Assembly (NCBI GenBank): GCA_002746795.1
Contig: PDQY01000041.1
Span: 1-35,160 of the forward strand
Source: Chloroflexota bacterium
Lineage (GTDB): Bacteria > Chloroflexota > Anaerolineae > Promineifilales > Promineifilaceae
Length of the DNA: 35,160 nt
Direction: 5' to 3'
Shown piece by piece: positions 33,963 to 35,160 of this stretch. Position numbers and translations under genes: made by a program. The notes under the pieces were generated by a model that made no database searches, had not been told where the DNA came from, and worked only from the letters and a program-made list of their open reading frames with translations. Position 1 is the first letter of the stretch, and each line of letters starts with the position of its first letter.

Positions 33963-34628
33963 ATGTCACTATTTAAAGATAAACCAAACTGGAAAAACCC
34001 CTTTTACACTCGGGGCGAAGAAATTGCCAACAGCATCACGCATGGCATTGGTGCTGCCCTAAGCATTGCCGGTTTAACCGCTCTCATTATTCTGGCGATC
34101 ATTTATGGGGACGTGTGGCGCCTGGTTAGCTTCAGCATTTATGGGAGCAGCCTTATTTTGTTGTATTTAGTATCCACACTTTACCATAGCTTGCAGCACC
34201 CTCGTGTGAAAGAGGTCTTGCGCAAATTTGATCATGCCTCCATTTACGTGTTGATTGCTGGCACATACACCCCATTCCTACTAGTCAGCATGCGCGGCTC
34301 ACTGGGCTGGCCATTATTTGGCCTGATTTGGGGCATGGCGGCGGCTGGTATTGTGTGGAAAATGTTCTTTCTGGGAAAATTCGAGATATTAGCAACAATA
34401 ATCTACATCCTGATGGGCTGGATGTGTGTCTTCTTATTCAAGGACATGGTAGCAGCTATCCCGCCTCTGGGTGTGACCATGCTCATCGCTGGTGGCTTGG
34501 TTTATACAGCGGGTGTTATTTTTTACGCCTGGGAAAAACTTCCCTACAATCATGCCATCTGGCACCTGTTCGTTTTAGGGGGGAGCATTTGCCATTTTGT
34601 GGCAATTGCCACCTTAATTCCCGCTTAA
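33963..34628 (+). CDS. Hemolysin III (YqfA/PAQR-like) family membrane protein
   Basis: A 221-aa protein with about seven transmembrane helices. The family signature is EEIANSITHGIGAALSIAG with a metal-site His, then STLYHSLQHPRVKEVLRKFD HAS, GTYTPF, and a C-terminal HAIWHLFVLGGSICHF. PAQR proteins use these His and Asp residues to hold zinc and may hydrolyse lipids; haemolytic function is not implied. The ATG at 33963 with GAGG four bases upstream is preferred over a TTG at 33933, which lies inside the heptamer hairpin. No terminator is evident before the converging gene. Confidence 0.9.
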   Translation: MSLFKDKPNWKNPFYTRGEEIANSITHGIGAALSIAGLTALIILAIIYGDVWRLVSFSIYGSSLILLYLVSTLYHSLQHPRVKEVLRKFDHASIYVLIAGTYTPFLLVSMRGSLGWPLFGLIWGMAAAGIVWKMFFLGKFEILATIIYILMGWMCVFLFKDMVAAIPPLGVTMLIAGGLVYTAGVIFYAWEKLPYNHAIWHLFVLGGSICHFVAIATLIPA

Positions 34629-34713
34629 TAACCGTCTAGAAATAATTTCCCTTTTTACAGTCAGGTCACTGGCAGCACATCCGTCAATGCCATAACTTAT
34701 GCATGGATGCGCA

Positions 34714-35160
34714 CTAATCCTGTGGATACATTGCCTCAATTTGGGCAGCATACTTTTCAGCAATATTTTTACGTTTCACCTTTTGAGTTGGTGTTAGCTC
34801 GCCAGTTTCTTGAGTAAAAGGAGCCGCCAACAAAACAAAAGCTTTCACCTGTTCGTAAGGAGCCAACTCAGTAGAACACGCATCAATTCGTTCTTGATAG
34901 AGCGCTTTTATCTTGGGATTCTCCACTAACTCGTCACGAGTGCGATAAGCAATGCCACTTTCCTGAGCATAGGTTTCCAAAGGCTCGAAGTTGGGCACAA
35001 CCAAAGCGCTAATGAATTTGCGCTGGTCGCCAATGGTAATAAACTGCTCGATGAAATGATCTTTGGCATACACCGTCTCAATTTTTTGCGGGGCAATGTT
35101 TTTACCACCAGAGGTAATGATTAAATCTTTGATGCGATCAGTAATTATCAGAAATCCTTC
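34714..35160 (-). CDS. Long-chain acyl-CoA synthetase (AMP-binding), C-terminal part
   Basis: The frame is open from the right edge, so the N-terminus lies outside. The 148 visible residues begin EGFLIITDRIKDLIITSGGK followed by NIAPQKIE, which is the hinge and C-terminal lid motif of FadD15-type acyl-CoA synthetases. DHFIEQFITIGDQRKFISAL and the late ELTPTQKVKRKNIAEKY are also typical, including the catalytic Lys region. The enzyme activates fatty acids to acyl-CoA through acyl-AMP. It converges on the hemolysin III gene with an 85-bp spacer. Confidence 0.92.
   Translation of the reverse strand, partial: EGFLIITDRIKDLIITSGGKNIAPQKIETVYAKDHFIEQFITIGDQRKFISALVVPNFEPLETYAQESGIAYRTRDELVENPKIKALYQERIDACSTELAPYEQVKAFVLLAAPFTQETGELTPTQKVKRKNIAEKYAAQIEAMYPQD

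Overview
The window looks like a chromosomal segment of a mid-GC bacterium, most likely a Chloroflexota of the Anaerolineae/Caldilineae kind. This placement is an inference. It rests on the TP-rich lipoprotein linker followed by DUF7282-like repeats, the COG2521-type methyltransferase, the HoxEFUYH hydrogenase gene order and the overall gene style. There is no rRNA, tRNA or CRISPR array. No phage capsid, terminase or transposase was seen.

Region 1 (1-15632, minus strand) is an extracellular contractile injection system (eCIS, Afp/PVC-like). In transcription order it encodes an 87-aa protein, an AAA+ ATPase, a DUF4157 protein, a Pvc16-like terminal protein, an 18-aa micro-ORF, the sheath, a first tube protein, a tail-assembly-chaperone-like protein, a 46-aa protein, a second tube protein, a 623-aa proline-rich protein, a LysM baseplate protein, a VgrG-like spike, a PAAR-like tip, a 46-aa coupled ORF, gp25 and gpJ. 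It ends with a candidate cargo protein that runs off the left edge. The candidate cargo and the DUF4157 protein share an N-terminal LQxxxGNxxVxRxxAQR motif. Tail fibre and tape-measure genes are not seen and may lie beyond position 1.

Region 2 (15901-21635, plus strand) encodes a bidirectional NAD-linked [NiFe] hydrogenase, HoxEFUYH, and its maturation protease. The operon is divergent from the eCIS. It starts from a promoter whose -35 box is overlapped by a near-perfect Rex-type NADH-sensing operator.

Region 3 (21785-35160) is housekeeping and regulatory: phosphopentomutase DeoB, a four-repeat lipoprotein, ComEC, two paralogous OmpR-type response regulators, a CoA-pyrophosphatase-like Nudix protein, a PfkB kinase, ParA, ParB, a methyltransferase, a hemolysin III family membrane protein and the C-terminal part of a long-chain acyl-CoA synthetase.

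Three repeat systems cut across these regions. (1) The 10-bp palindrome AACGGCCGTT occurs 35 times by eye, about once per kb against 0.03 expected, in all reading frames. (2) A ~92-bp intergenic element able to form two hairpins occurs in three full and two short copies. (3) Heptanucleotide repeat arrays, often as inverted arms, sit in several spacers.
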